Shown here: in pieces, positions 25,203 to 34,622 of the stretch | Layout: every line of letters starts with the position of its first letter | Position numbering within the stretch: position 1 is the stretch's first letter | DNA from: Lachnotalea sp041821265 | GTDB lineage: Bacteria > Bacillota > Clostridia > Lachnospirales > Lachnospiraceae | DNA: 64,000 bases | Assembly: GCA_041821265.1 (NCBI GenBank) | Contig: JBGUEQ010000002.1 | Coordinates: 1 to 64,000, forward strand | Direction: 5' to 3' | Notes under the pieces: generated by a model | The model's input: only the letters and a program-made list of their open reading frames with translations | What the model was told of the DNA's origin: nothing | The model's database searches: none | Translations under genes and position numbers: made by a program

Positions 25203-27512
25203 ATGGGGAGATTAGAACAGCAAATTATGTCTAGAAAAAAGCAAGCGGGTGAAGTCCTTTATCTAGAAGGTACTACAATAAAGGAAATAAGCATAATCGT
25301 TAAAGGAACAGTAAAAGCTACTGGAAAGTATGGAGAGAATATACTTACAGCTGGAAATATTATAGGTGTTTTGGAGCTTGGTACAGGAAAATATATGTAC
25401 AACTATATAGCAAGGGAAGAGACATTAGTTTGTTACTATTCAGTAGAAACAGTAGAGGATGTATGTAATGTGATTGCTATGGATGCAACTTATCCAGGAA
25501 TGATAATAAGTTCACTTGGCAAACAGATAATGGGTTTGGCAGGTGAATTTGAAAAAATAAAAGGACTTTGTGGAGAAATTTATAATTTTATTAAAGAGGA
25601 ATATGCAGAATATAAGAATGTTTGTGCAGGATATCACAAAGATGCTGCAATTATTAAACGTATCGAAACATTAGAAGAACTAGAAGAAGATGGGATTATT
25701 GTTACATCAGATTTAGAGTATTATGTTAATTTAGATTTAATATCATTAGAGATTAAAAAGAAATTTTATGCTGCCAATGAATATGTAATGATGACTGAGA
25801 TTAAGCGAATTGAACAATATGCATTTGAAATAGTGGAAGTGTATAATTTGATTATTTCGTATGTAAACAAAGTGAAAGATGCACTATTTGCTAAAGATGA
25901 AGATAATTTGTTTATGAGACATGCAGAACTTGCGTTTTTAATTAATGAATCAAATGGTGACATTTCACTTATTTGGTCAAGAATTAAGAATATTGCTGAT
26001 TTTGTCACTAAGGAAAAAATTATCGAACAATCGGCATTGCCTATTTTAATGGGACATTTTCAAGCGAAGATTAAAGTTGGAGCAAATTTTGATAATGAAG
26101 AAACCAATCTTACGAGACACTATACTATGGATCAAATCAAAGGAGCTAAAGTACTAGCGAAAGATTCTTTAGCTACAATCATTGAATATTCAGGTATCAG
26201 TAAGGAAAAAGGCGATAAATTCAAACAGTATTTAACGGTGTATAATTCTTTAGCAGATAAATTTGCAACGATTGAAGAAGTGGACAAACTAAGAAAAGCA
26301 ATTACAAAACAGTTTTATGAATTATATGAAATAGTATTTTTTAAAGTAGAAGAAACAAAAATTGCGGAGCCAGTTATTGATTTGTTTTTAAATTATGGAT
26401 ATGTTGATGAACGATTTATTACAGAGAGTCAGCTTGTTTATCTCTTTTATTCTAATATAGAAGAAAATAAAAGCGAATATCCAATTTATACAATGAGAGA
26501 ATGGCTTCAAGAGATCTATAAAGGGAATGTAGAACCATCAAAGAATGAATTTGATTTAGACTACATTGGAGTATTACGTGAAAAGAAGAGAACACATCAT
26601 ATATCTGAAACAGAAGAAAAGGCTTATTTAAATGATTTAAAGGGACGGGTTAGTTTTGAAATAGCCAATATGTTCAAAGCAGCAAATAGAGTAACAAGCG
26701 GCAAAATATTAACGTTTTGTCCAGTGCTACATAAGGATCTTATGATTGGCGGTATAGAGAAATTTATTAAGCCAAAAGCGTCTATTGTTTCGGCTTACAA
26801 AGCGTTACAAAAGGTAGACTATTCTTTATTTTATCGTACAATTTTATATCATGACTCAAATAAGGGAATAACGAAAGAATATATTTCAAAGAAGGTATTA
26901 CCTATTACAATTCTAATGCCTACAATTGGAACACAAGGAACGATGTGGCAGGAAACTTCAGGGCTGAAAAAAGATTCGCCAGCACGAGTTGCCTTACCTG
27001 TTTTAAGTAAGGAATCGATAGAAGAAATGCTCTTGCTAGTAGCAGGACGATATAGATGGGAGATTTGTAGAAATATACAAGGCGTTTATTGGAGCGATAT
27101 TACAGAGAAGTCATTAACGGCTGAATATTACGATTACATTCAGTTTTATAAGAAAAACAGAGATTTATCGCCTCAAGCCAAAGAAAAAATACGCAATGCA
27201 GTTGCCAAAGCAAGAAATAATTTTAAAGAAGTATTTGTACAAGATTATATACATTGGATTAAATACGAAGCAAAAGGGGCTTCTAGACTGAATAAAATAT
27301 CACGCAATATTTTAATGACATACTGCCCTTTTACAAAAGAAATTCGTGCTGAATTAGCAAATTTCCCTGCGTTTTCAGAATTGATTGATAAATATGAAGC
27401 ACAGACAGCAGTTAAGATTAAAAAAACAGAGAATGCATATGCTTCAATTAGAAATAGTGGTGGAACCGTAACGAAGGAATTAGAAGAAAATCTAGAATTT
27501 TACAGACAATAA
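25203..27512 (+). CDS. Large protein with N-terminal cyclic-nucleotide-binding-like fold
   Basis: A 769-residue soluble protein. Residues 8-110 read like a CRP/cNMP-binding barrel (EVLYLEGTTIKEISIIVKG, then GNIIGVLELGTGKYMYNYIA), but without the usual phosphate-binding Arg cassette. The remaining 650 residues are mainly helical and charged, with islands such as HETEEKAYLNDLKG-type helix, GGIEKFIKPKASIVS, and TIGTQGTMWQETSG near residue 580. There is no HTH, membrane segment or known catalytic motif. I recall similar long proteins only in Lachnospiraceae. It lies 8 bases before prmA but its own gap upstream suggests it starts the operon. Function unknown. Confidence 0.8.
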   Translation: MGRLEQQIMSRKKQAGEVLYLEGTTIKEISIIVKGTVKATGKYGENILTAGNIIGVLELGTGKYMYNYIAREETLVCYYSVETVEDVCNVIAMDATYPGMIISSLGKQIMGLAGEFEKIKGLCGEIYNFIKEEYAEYKNVCAGYHKDAAIIKRIETLEELEEDGIIVTSDLEYYVNLDLISLEIKKKFYAANEYVMMTEIKRIEQYAFEIVEVYNLIISYVNKVKDALFAKDEDNLFMRHAELAFLINESNGDISLIWSRIKNIADFVTKEKIIEQSALPILMGHFQAKIKVGANFDNEETNLTRHYTMDQIKGAKVLAKDSLATIIEYSGISKEKGDKFKQYLTVYNSLADKFATIEEVDKLRKAITKQFYELYEIVFFKVEETKIAEPVIDLFLNYGYVDERFITESQLVYLFYSNIEENKSEYPIYTMREWLQEIYKGNVEPSKNEFDLDYIGVLREKKRTHHISETEEKAYLNDLKGRVSFEIANMFKAANRVTSGKILTFCPVLHKDLMIGGIEKFIKPKASIVSAYKALQKVDYSLFYRTILYHDSNKGITKEYISKKVLPITILMPTIGTQGTMWQETSGLKKDSPARVALPVLSKESIEEMLLLVAGRYRWEICRNIQGVYWSDITEKSLTAEYYDYIQFYKKNRDLSPQAKEKIRNAVAKARNNFKEVFVQDYIHWIKYEAKGASRLNKISRNILMTYCPFTKEIRAELANFPAFSELIDKYEAQTAVKIKKTENAYASIRNSGGTVTKELEENLEFYRQ

Positions 27513-27529
27513 GTAAAGAGGTGCATATT

Positions 27530-28483
27530 TTGAAATGGAATAAATTTACAGTAAAGACAACTACAGAAGCAGAAGATATTGTAAGCAGTACACTCATGGA
27601 CTTGGGTGTTGAAGGGGTAGAAATAGTCGATAAAGTCCCATTAACAGAATCGGATAAGAAATTGATGTTTGTGGATATCTTACCAGATCCTGGGGATGAT
27701 GATAAAATAGCATATTTAAGCTTTTATATTGATAGTGAAGAGGATACAAAAGAACTATTACAGAATATAAGAAATGAATTCGAAGAACTTAGAAAGTTTA
27801 TGGATATCGGAGAATGTACGATTGAAGAATCACAGACCGAGGATAAGGATTGGGTTAATAATTGGAAACAATATTTTAAGCAATTCACGGTTGATGACAT
27901 TTTAATTAAACCATCGTGGGAAGAAATAAAGCCTGAAGATCATGACAAGTTAATGATACAAATCGATCCGGGCACCGCTTTTGGTACCGGAATGCATGAA
28001 ACGACACAACTTTGTATTAGACAACTTAAAAAATATATTACTTCCACGACAAAATTACTAGACGTTGGATGTGGAAGTGGAATTTTATCAATTGTATCGC
28101 TAAAACTTGGTGCAGCAAGCGCTCTGGGACTTGATATTGATTCTAATGCAATCAATGCTTCCAAAGAAAACGCACAGGTAAATCATATACCTGAAGACCA
28201 ATTTGAGATTATGATAGGTAATATTTTAGAGGATGAAAGCTTACAAGAGAGTGCTGGATATGAGAAATATGATATTGTAGTTGCGAATATATTAGCAAAT
28301 GTTTTAGTACCCTTAACACCTATCATTATGAAAAATTTAAAGTCAGGTGGTTATTATATAACCTCAGGAATTATTGATACGAAGGAAGAAGAAGTGGTTG
28401 CAGCAGTGAAGAAAAATGGTCTTGAAGTTATAGAAATAACTCACCAGGGTGAATGGGTGTCAGTTACAGCTAAGAAGAAATAG
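27530..28483 (+). CDS. prmA: Ribosomal protein L11 methyltransferase
   Basis: The 317-residue enzyme trimethylates lysines of ribosomal protein L11 with S-adenosylmethionine. After an N-terminal ferredoxin-like domain (MKWNKFTVKTTTEAEDIV) come the motifs DPGTAFGTGMHETTQLC near residue 147, the SAM loop LLDVGCGSGILSI near residue 175 and the NPPY-like VANILANVL near residue 252. TTG 27530 is chosen: GAGGTG sits 6-9 bases upstream and the protein then begins as in Bacillus; the in-frame GTG at 27521 is part of that site. It is followed 9 bases later by rsmE. Confidence 0.95.
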   Translation: MKWNKFTVKTTTEAEDIVSSTLMDLGVEGVEIVDKVPLTESDKKLMFVDILPDPGDDDKIAYLSFYIDSEEDTKELLQNIRNEFEELRKFMDIGECTIEESQTEDKDWVNNWKQYFKQFTVDDILIKPSWEEIKPEDHDKLMIQIDPGTAFGTGMHETTQLCIRQLKKYITSTTKLLDVGCGSGILSIVSLKLGAASALGLDIDSNAINASKENAQVNHIPEDQFEIMIGNILEDESLQESAGYEKYDIVVANILANVLVPLTPIIMKNLKSGGYYITSGIIDTKEEEVVAAVKKNGLEVIEITHQGEWVSVTAKKK

Positions 28484-28492
28484 GTAGGGAAG

Positions 28493-29233
28493 ATGTATCA
28501 TTTTTTTGTTAAAGAAGAACAAATAGAAGAAAAAAATATAAGAATCATTGGACTAGATGTTAATCATATTAAGAATGTGCTTCGTATGAAACCGGGTGAA
28601 CAGGTCTTAATAAGTAACGGTGTAGACAAGGATTATTTGTGTTGTCTAGAAGAGATTACAAATGATGAGGTGATTGCAAAGATACTCGCAATTGACGAAA
28701 TGGGAACGGAACTTCAGGCAAAAGTATACTTGTTTCAGGGATTACCTAAATCAGATAAAATGGAATTGATTGTGCAAAAAGCGGTAGAACTAGGTGTGTA
28801 TGAAATTATACCAGTTGCCATGAAAAATTCCATTGTTAAATTAGATTCGAAAAAGGTTGAAAGCAAGATAAACAGATGGCAGGGGATTGCAGAAAGTGCA
28901 GCAAAGCAATCAAAGAGAATTATAATTCCTAAAGTAAAATCGGTTATGACATTAAAAGAAGCTCTTGTATATGCCAAGAATTTTGAGTATAATCTAATAC
29001 CGTATGAGAATGCCAAGGGTATGTCAAAAACAAAAGAAATCATTGCATCATTAAAGCCGAATATGTCAATTGGTGTATTTATTGGACCAGAAGGCGGCTT
29101 TGATGAATTAGAAATAGAACTTGCATTGAGCAACGGGATGCATACAATTACATTAGGAAAAAGAATATTGAGAACGGAAACAGCAGGATTAACAACATTA
29201 TCTGTTATTATGTTCCAATTGGAAAACGAATGA
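28493..29233 (+). CDS. rsmE: 16S rRNA (uracil1498-N3)-methyltransferase
   Basis: A 246-residue SPOUT-class enzyme that methylates U1498 of 16S rRNA. It has the N-terminal PUA-like part (NHIKNVLRMKPGEQVLIS) and the knotted SAM domain with LPKSDKMELIVQKAVELGV near residue 83, QSKRIIIP near residue 140, FIGPEGGFDELE near residue 194 and LGKRILRTETAG near the end. The prmA-rsmE pair is common in Firmicutes. Confidence 0.96.
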   Translation: MYHFFVKEEQIEEKNIRIIGLDVNHIKNVLRMKPGEQVLISNGVDKDYLCCLEEITNDEVIAKILAIDEMGTELQAKVYLFQGLPKSDKMELIVQKAVELGVYEIIPVAMKNSIVKLDSKKVESKINRWQGIAESAAKQSKRIIIPKVKSVMTLKEALVYAKNFEYNLIPYENAKGMSKTKEIIASLKPNMSIGVFIGPEGGFDELEIELALSNGMHTITLGKRILRTETAGLTTLSVIMFQLENE

Positions 29234-29246
29234 TTGGAGAAAACAC

Positions 29247-30401
29247 GTGGAATGTTATTTAGATAATTCAGCTACGACAAAATGTTTCGAGGAAGTAAAA
29301 GATGTGGTAGTAAATGCTTTTATGAAAGATTTTGGAAATCCTTCTTCTATGCACTCAAAAGGCTTAGAGGCTGAAAAATATATCAAACAGGCAAAAGAAA
29401 CGATAGCTACAAATTTGAAAGTAAGTGCAAAAGAAATATATTTTACATCAGGTGGAACAGAATCGAATAATTTAGCTATTATTGGAATAGCTATGGCTAA
29501 TAGGAGAGCTGGTAAACACCTTATAACTTCAGTAATTGAACACCCTTCCGTTTTGAATACGATGAAATATTTAGAGGAACAAGGGTTTAGAATTACTTAT
29601 ATTCCTGTAGATAGTAATGGAATTATAAAATTAAATAAACTGGAAGAAGCTATTTGCGAGGAAACAATCCTTGTATCTATTATGTATGTCAATAATGAAA
29701 TTGGTTCAGTAATGCCAGTGGAAGAGATTTCTCGAATAATAAAAAATAAAAATCCCAATACACTATACCATGTAGATGCAATACAAGCTTTTGGCAAATA
29801 TAAGATGTTTCCAAAGAAACAAAACATTGATCTGTTGTCAATGAGTGGTCATAAAATAAATGGTCCTAAAGGTGTTGGCATACTATATGTTAATGAAAAG
29901 GTTAAAATTAGGCCAACAATTTTTGGCGGTGGTCAACAAAAAGGGATACGTTCAGGCACTGAAAATGTACCTGGTATAGGCGGAATTGGTGTGGCAGTGA
30001 AGAAAAGCTATGAGGATTTTAATTCGAAGATAGAGAAACTCTACGAGTTGAAACAATACTTTATAGATGAAATTGATAAGATAGATGGTACCATTGTGAA
30101 TGGGAAAACAGATAAAGATAGTGCACCTCATATTGTCAGTGTAAGCTTTGAACATGTGAGAAGCGAGGTGTTATTGCATGCCCTAGAGAGTAAAGAAATC
30201 TATGTTTCGGCAGGATCGGCGTGTGCATCCAACAAACCAGCGGTAAGTCAGACATTAAAAGCCATTGGTGTCAAAAAGGAACTGTTGGAGTCAACCATTC
30301 GATTTAGTTTTTCTGTTGAGACAACAAGAGAAGAGTTAGCATATTGTATCGATGCATTAAAGGAAATTTTGCCTATCTTAAGAATATATAAGAGACATTA
30401 A
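29247..30401 (+). CDS. Cysteine desulfurase (NifS/IscS type)
   Basis: The 384-residue PLP enzyme takes sulfur from cysteine. It starts YLDNSATTKCFEEV, binds PLP through Lys203 in SGHKINGPKG and carries the persulfide on Cys326 in the loop AGSACASNKP. The next gene is thiI, and in Firmicutes such a pair supplies sulfur for 4-thiouridine in tRNA (the NifZ-ThiI pair of Bacillus), so this copy probably serves ThiI. The start is GTG with TTGGAGA upstream, 13 bases after rsmE. Confidence 0.95.
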   Translation: MECYLDNSATTKCFEEVKDVVVNAFMKDFGNPSSMHSKGLEAEKYIKQAKETIATNLKVSAKEIYFTSGGTESNNLAIIGIAMANRRAGKHLITSVIEHPSVLNTMKYLEEQGFRITYIPVDSNGIIKLNKLEEAICEETILVSIMYVNNEIGSVMPVEEISRIIKNKNPNTLYHVDAIQAFGKYKMFPKKQNIDLLSMSGHKINGPKGVGILYVNEKVKIRPTIFGGGQQKGIRSGTENVPGIGGIGVAVKKSYEDFNSKIEKLYELKQYFIDEIDKIDGTIVNGKTDKDSAPHIVSVSFEHVRSEVLLHALESKEIYVSAGSACASNKPAVSQTLKAIGVKKELLESTIRFSFSVETTREELAYCIDALKEILPILRIYKRH

Positions 30402-30515
30402 GCTAAACGATTGAAAGGCAAAATAGTACTTCTACTTGTCTGAAATGAAGAGAAGGTTAGATATATAAATGTTCTAATGCTTTGCAAACATAAGCTACAT
30501 AAACGGAGGATATAG

Positions 30516-31694
30516 ATGTTTAAATCATTTTTAATAAAATACGGAGAAATCGGTATTAAAGGAAAAAACAGATTCTTATTTGAAGATGCATTAGTAAAAC
30601 AAATTAGACATGCACTTAAGAATGTAGAGGGTGAATTTCAAGTAGGAAAGCAACAAGGTAGAATACATGTTGAGGTACTAAGTGAATACGACTTTGATGA
30701 AACAGTAGATGCATTGAAAAAGGTATTTGGTATTGTAGGAATTTGCCCTGTTGTTCATGTAGAAGATGAGGGCTTTGAAACACTTACAGAGGATGTGATT
30801 GCGTATATGAGACAAGCATATCCAACACAAGATAAAACATTTAAAGTTAGTGCAAGACGTGCACGAAAAAATTATCCGCTTGATTCAATGCAAATCAATT
30901 GCAATTTAGGAGAGAAATTACTACAAGCTTTTCCTAAAATGAAAGTGGATGTACACAAGCCGGAAATTATGCTTAATGTAGAAATTCGAGAAAAAATATA
31001 TATTTACTCAGAAATTATACCAGGACCGGGTGGAATGCCAGTAGGTACGAATGGTAAAGCTATGCTTTTGCTGTCAGGCGGAATCGATAGTCCTGTAGCA
31101 GGCTACATGGTGTCAAAACGAGGCGTAAAGATCGATGCTGTATATTTCCATGCCCCACCCTATACAAGCGAAAGAGCAAAGCAGAAAGTGGTTGATTTGG
31201 CAAAGTTGGTAGCGGTATATTCAGGACCAGTACATCTACATGTAATTAACTTTACCGATATTCAACTGTATATTTATGATAAATGTCCACATGATGAATT
31301 AACTATTATTATGAGAAGATATATGATGAAAATTGCAGAACACATTGCAAAAGAAACAGGTTCATTAGGACTTATAACAGGAGAGAGCATAGGACAGGTA
31401 GCAAGCCAAACATTGCAAAGTCTTGCAGCGACCAATGAAGTCTGTACAATGCCTGTTATTAGACCTTTAATTAGTTTTGACAAACAAGATATTGTTGATA
31501 TATCACTTAAGATTAATACATATGAAACATCAATTCTTCCTTTTGAAGATTGTTGTACCATATTTGTAGCAAAACATCCAGTGACAAAGCCGAATATAAA
31601 TATTATTAAACGTTCTGAAAGAAATCTGGAAGAGAAGATAGAGGAATTAATGGAAATTGCGATTAAAACGGACGAAGTTATCATTTGTGATTAA
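30516..31694 (+). CDS. thiI: tRNA 4-thiouridine synthase ThiI
   Basis: The 392-residue enzyme adenylates and thiolates U8 of tRNA. It has an N-terminal ferredoxin-like part (LIKYGEIGIKGKNR), a THUMP domain (about 60-165) and an ATP-pyrophosphatase domain with the PP-loop LLSGGIDSPVAGYMVSKRG near residue 187. There is no C-terminal rhodanese domain, as in Bacillus; the partner desulfurase upstream supplies the sulfur. A clear GGAGG lies before the ATG; a hairpin follows at 31759. Confidence 0.96.
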   Translation: MFKSFLIKYGEIGIKGKNRFLFEDALVKQIRHALKNVEGEFQVGKQQGRIHVEVLSEYDFDETVDALKKVFGIVGICPVVHVEDEGFETLTEDVIAYMRQAYPTQDKTFKVSARRARKNYPLDSMQINCNLGEKLLQAFPKMKVDVHKPEIMLNVEIREKIYIYSEIIPGPGGMPVGTNGKAMLLLSGGIDSPVAGYMVSKRGVKIDAVYFHAPPYTSERAKQKVVDLAKLVAVYSGPVHLHVINFTDIQLYIYDKCPHDELTIIMRRYMMKIAEHIAKETGSLGLITGESIGQVASQTLQSLAATNEVCTMPVIRPLISFDKQDIVDISLKINTYETSILPFEDCCTIFVAKHPVTKPNINIIKRSERNLEEKIEELMEIAIKTDEVIICD

Positions 31695-31758
31695 GTCAAA
31701 ATAATGGAAACCACAAAGGTGTAAAAGAGTTGAAATAATAGCATTTTACAATATAAGA

Positions 31759-31801
31759 AAAGCAGCTATCAGATTCTTTTATGCTATCTGATGGCTGCTT
31801 A
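31759..31801 (+). terminator. Terminator-like hairpin after thiI
   Basis: AAGCAGC-T-ATCAGA pairs with TCTGAT-G-GCTGCTT (14 bp with one mismatch). The T run is weak on this strand. Confidence 0.65.
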
Positions 31802-31869
31802 AATAGGATGATTCATAATAAAACATGCAATGAAATAATTTAAAGCATGTAGGTGCATTAATTGAAAGC

Positions 31870-31905
31870 AAAAAAATAGAAAACGCGCATAACGTGTTTT
31901 CTATA
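31870..31905 (-). terminator. Terminator of the HPr-like gene
   Basis: On the - strand, ATAGAAAACAC pairs with GCGTTTTCTAT (one mismatch) and is followed by seven T residues. Confidence 0.85.
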
Positions 31906-31934
31906 ATGATTCAGTTGATAATAAACCTCATGAA

Positions 31935-32165
31935 TTAGATTAAATAAGGTTTAAGTACTGTTAAGATTAATTCGATTTCGTCTTCAGCATGAATATTTAA
32001 ATCAATAGGTTTAGATAAATCTAAACTAAAGATACCCATAATTGACTTTGCATCGATTACATATCTTCCTGAAACTAAGTCGAAATCATAATCAAATTTA
32101 GTGATTTCGTTAACGAATGATTTTACTTTATCGATAGAATTTAAAGAAATTTGAACTGTTTTCAT
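31935..32165 (-). CDS. HPr-like protein with Ser46 region but no active His
   Basis: This 76-residue protein has the HPr fold. Its C-terminal half keeps the regulatory signature as DAKSIMGIFSLDL, with Ser41 in the place of HPr Ser46. Its N-terminal half lacks GIHARPA: the region reads ISLNSIDKVKSFVNE, with no His. It could not pass phosphate to PTS proteins but could be phosphorylated by HPr kinase and bind CcpA, as Bacillus Crh does. I recall close relatives in many Lachnospiraceae. It is alone on the - strand with AGGGAGG before the ATG and its own terminator. Confidence 0.88.
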   Translation of the reverse strand: MKTVQISLNSIDKVKSFVNEITKFDYDFDLVSGRYVIDAKSIMGIFSLDLSKPIDLNIHAEDEIELILTVLKPYLI

Positions 32166-32418
32166 CTTTAAAACCTCCCTTATATTTTGATATATTTATC
32201 TTACATTTATGGAAAATAAAAGTCAAGATGCAATTGAAAGAAAGGCGTAGTTTGACTGAATTTTCATGTTTTGAACAAAAAAGAATTAATAATATGTACA
32301 ATGAAGATAAAAACAAGCAATATTACACATTAATTTAACAGAAAATTAACAATTATTAGACAAAGCGTACAATTGAACAAAACAATTTTGTATAACATTT
32401 TAGAACAGGAGAAAAACT

Positions 32419-33732
32419 ATGAAAAAAGCGGCTTTACACAATCTAGGTTGTAAGGTAAATGCTTATGAAACAGAAGCGATGCAACAACTGCTAGAACAAA
32501 GCGGGTATGAGATTGTAAAGTTCACGGATAAGGCGGATGTTTACATAATCAATACCTGTACTGTTACAAATATAGCTGACAGAAAATCAAGACAAATGCT
32601 TCATAAAGCTAAGAAAATGAATCCAAGTGCAATTGTTATTGCAACCGGATGTTATGCACAAGCTTCGAAAGAACAGTTAGAATTAGATGAGAGTGTGGAT
32701 ATTGTTGTAGGAAATAATAAGAAAAAAGATATTATTCATATTTTAAATGAATATGAAAACAATATAGAAATAGATAATGTAATCGATATTAATCATACGG
32801 ATGAGTATGAGGAATTGGAACTTGATAGTTCATTCGAACATACAAGAGCTAATATAAAAGTACAAGATGGATGTAACCAATTTTGTAGTTATTGCATTAT
32901 ACCTTTTGCAAGAGGAAGAGTGAGAAGCAGAAAAAGTAGAAACGTCATTAGCGAAATTGAAAGACTTGCAAATAAAGGGTTCAAGGAAGTGGTGCTGACG
33001 GGAATTCACTTAAGTTCGTATGGTGTAGATTTAGAAAATGAAAATTTATTATCTTTAATTGTTGCAGTTAGCAAAGTAGAGGGAATTAAACGTATTCGAT
33101 TAGGTTCACTTGAGCCAAGAATTATAACAGAAGAATTTGCTCAGACGTTAGCAAGCATTGAGAAGATGTGTCCACATTTTCATTTATCATTACAAAGTGG
33201 TTGTGATGCTACCTTGAAGCGGATGAATCGAAAATATAGTGCAACTGAATATTATGAGACATGTAAACTTCTTCGGAAATATTTTGACAATCCAGCTATT
33301 ACGACAGATGTAATCGTTGGCTTTCCAGGAGAAACAGAAGAAGAATTTGAGATTACAAAAGAATTCGTTGAAAAAATAAATTTTTATGAAATGCATATAT
33401 TTAAATATTCAAAAAGGCAAGGTACAAAAGCGGCTACCATGGAAAATCAAGTAGATGAGCAAGTTAAGAACGTAAGAAGCACTAAGTTATTAGAAATAAC
33501 GAGCAAACAATCTGATGAATTTGTAAACACACAGATTGGTAAAGAAATGCAAGTGCTCATCGAAGAAAAAGTAATGATCGAAGGAACACAGTATTATCTT
33601 GGTCATAGTAAGGAATATGTAAAAACACTAATTCGCAATAATGAAGAATTAGAAAATAAAATAATCAATTGTGTAGGGAAAAATTTAATTGAGCACAATA
33701 AAATCATGGCAGAAATTAAAAACATTAAATAA
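32419..33732 (+). CDS. mtaB: tRNA t6A37 methylthiotransferase MtaB
   Basis: The 437-residue radical-SAM enzyme converts t6A37 to ms2t6A37 in tRNAs reading ANN codons. It has the N-terminal UPF0004 domain with three cluster cysteines (LGCKVNAYE, NTCTVTN, ATGCYAQ), the radical-SAM CxxxCxxC at residues 152-159 (CNQFCSYC), the LSLQSGCDATLKRMNRKY segment, and a C-terminal TRAM domain. These separate it from MiaB. AACAGGAG precedes the ATG. Confidence 0.95.
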   Translation: MKKAALHNLGCKVNAYETEAMQQLLEQSGYEIVKFTDKADVYIINTCTVTNIADRKSRQMLHKAKKMNPSAIVIATGCYAQASKEQLELDESVDIVVGNNKKKDIIHILNEYENNIEIDNVIDINHTDEYEELELDSSFEHTRANIKVQDGCNQFCSYCIIPFARGRVRSRKSRNVISEIERLANKGFKEVVLTGIHLSSYGVDLENENLLSLIVAVSKVEGIKRIRLGSLEPRIITEEFAQTLASIEKMCPHFHLSLQSGCDATLKRMNRKYSATEYYETCKLLRKYFDNPAITTDVIVGFPGETEEEFEITKEFVEKINFYEMHIFKYSKRQGTKAATMENQVDEQVKNVRSTKLLEITSKQSDEFVNTQIGKEMQVLIEEKVMIEGTQYYLGHSKEYVKTLIRNNEELENKIINCVGKNLIEHNKIMAEIKNIK

Positions 33733-33796
33733 TTTATTGAATTTTGTTGTAAATTATATTAGAATAGATACAAAGACTAATTAAGGGCGTGGTAGT

Positions 33797-34060
33797 ATGC
33801 AAAATGTTAATAATACACAATATTTTAAAGTACAGGCTGAACCAGTAGTACAAGTGAAAGAGGTTTTGAATGTGGTATATCAAGCACTTACTGAGAAGGG
33901 TTATAATCCGGTCAATCAGATTGTGGGATATATTATGTCAGGAGATCCAACTTATATTACTAGTCATCGTAATGCAAGAAGTTTGATTATGAAAGTAGAA
34001 CGTGATGAGCTTGTTGAAGAGATTTTAAAAGAGTACATTAAGACAAATAAATGGGAATAG
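33797..34060 (+). CDS. ireB: IreB-family regulatory phosphoprotein (DUF965)
   Basis: An 87-residue protein of the IreB/YrzL family, a substrate of PASTA-type Ser/Thr kinases in enterococci, where it affects cephalosporin tolerance. Typical stretches are GYNPVNQIVGYIMSGDPTYI (residues 36-55) and SHRNARSLIMKVERDEL (57-73). The ireB-ruvX-yrzB order is conserved in Firmicutes. No kinase lies in the window. Confidence 0.92.
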   Translation: MQNVNNTQYFKVQAEPVVQVKEVLNVVYQALTEKGYNPVNQIVGYIMSGDPTYITSHRNARSLIMKVERDELVEEILKEYIKTNKWE

Positions 34061-34096
34061 ATGATGTGTGAAAGAAATTTTCCACATCAGTCAGTG

Positions 34097-34117
34097 TGTG
34101 CATAAACATATAGCACA
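34097..34117 (+). promoter_or_regulatory. Small hairpin just before the ruvX ribosome site
   Basis: TGTGC and GCACA enclose an 11-base loop and end 3 bases before GGAGGA. An alike arrangement occurs before the U32 peptidase gene (38559-38579). Confidence 0.4.
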
Positions 34118-34130
34118 AATGGAGGAAAGT

Positions 34131-34568
34131 ATGCGAATAATGGGTTTGGACTTTGGTTCCAAAACAGTTGGTGTCGCAATTAGTGATCCTTTGGGCTATA
34201 CAGCTCAGGGCATTGAAATTGTGCGTAGACAATCAGAGAATAAGTTAAGACAGACGTTAGCACGTCTGGATGAGTTGATTAAAGAATATGAGGTAAATCA
34301 GATTGTATTAGGATTTCCTAAGAATATGAATAATACAATAGGTGAAAGAGCACAGAAATCATTGGATTTCAAAGAAATGCTAGAGAAAAGAACAGGCTTA
34401 CCAGTTGAAATGTGGGATGAACGTTTGACAACAGTGGAGGCTGATAGAACAATGATAGAAGGTAATATTAGAAGAGAAAATCGCAAATTGTATGTGGATA
34501 AGCTAGCAGCAGTTTTTATTTTACAAGGTTATTTGGACCTCTTAGCAAATAAGAAAGAACAAGTGTAA
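34131..34568 (+). CDS. ruvX: Putative pre-16S rRNA nuclease / Holliday junction resolvase (YqgF)
   Basis: The 145-residue RNase H-fold nuclease trims the 5' end of 16S rRNA precursor, and may also resolve recombination junctions. The catalytic motifs are MGLDFGSKTVGVAISD at the start, IVLGFPKNMNNTIGERAQ near residue 60 and the WDERLTTVEADR acid near residue 95. The true start is ATG 34131 after GGAGGAA, not the in-frame ATG at 34068, which would add 21 residues that do not fit the family. Confidence 0.94.
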   Translation: MRIMGLDFGSKTVGVAISDPLGYTAQGIEIVRRQSENKLRQTLARLDELIKEYEVNQIVLGFPKNMNNTIGERAQKSLDFKEMLEKRTGLPVEMWDERLTTVEADRTMIEGNIRRENRKLYVDKLAAVFILQGYLDLLANKKEQV

Positions 34569-34622
34569 AGAAAACGTTTGCATTTATTGATTAGTGCTGA
34601 AAATGCACAAACGGAGGAAGTA

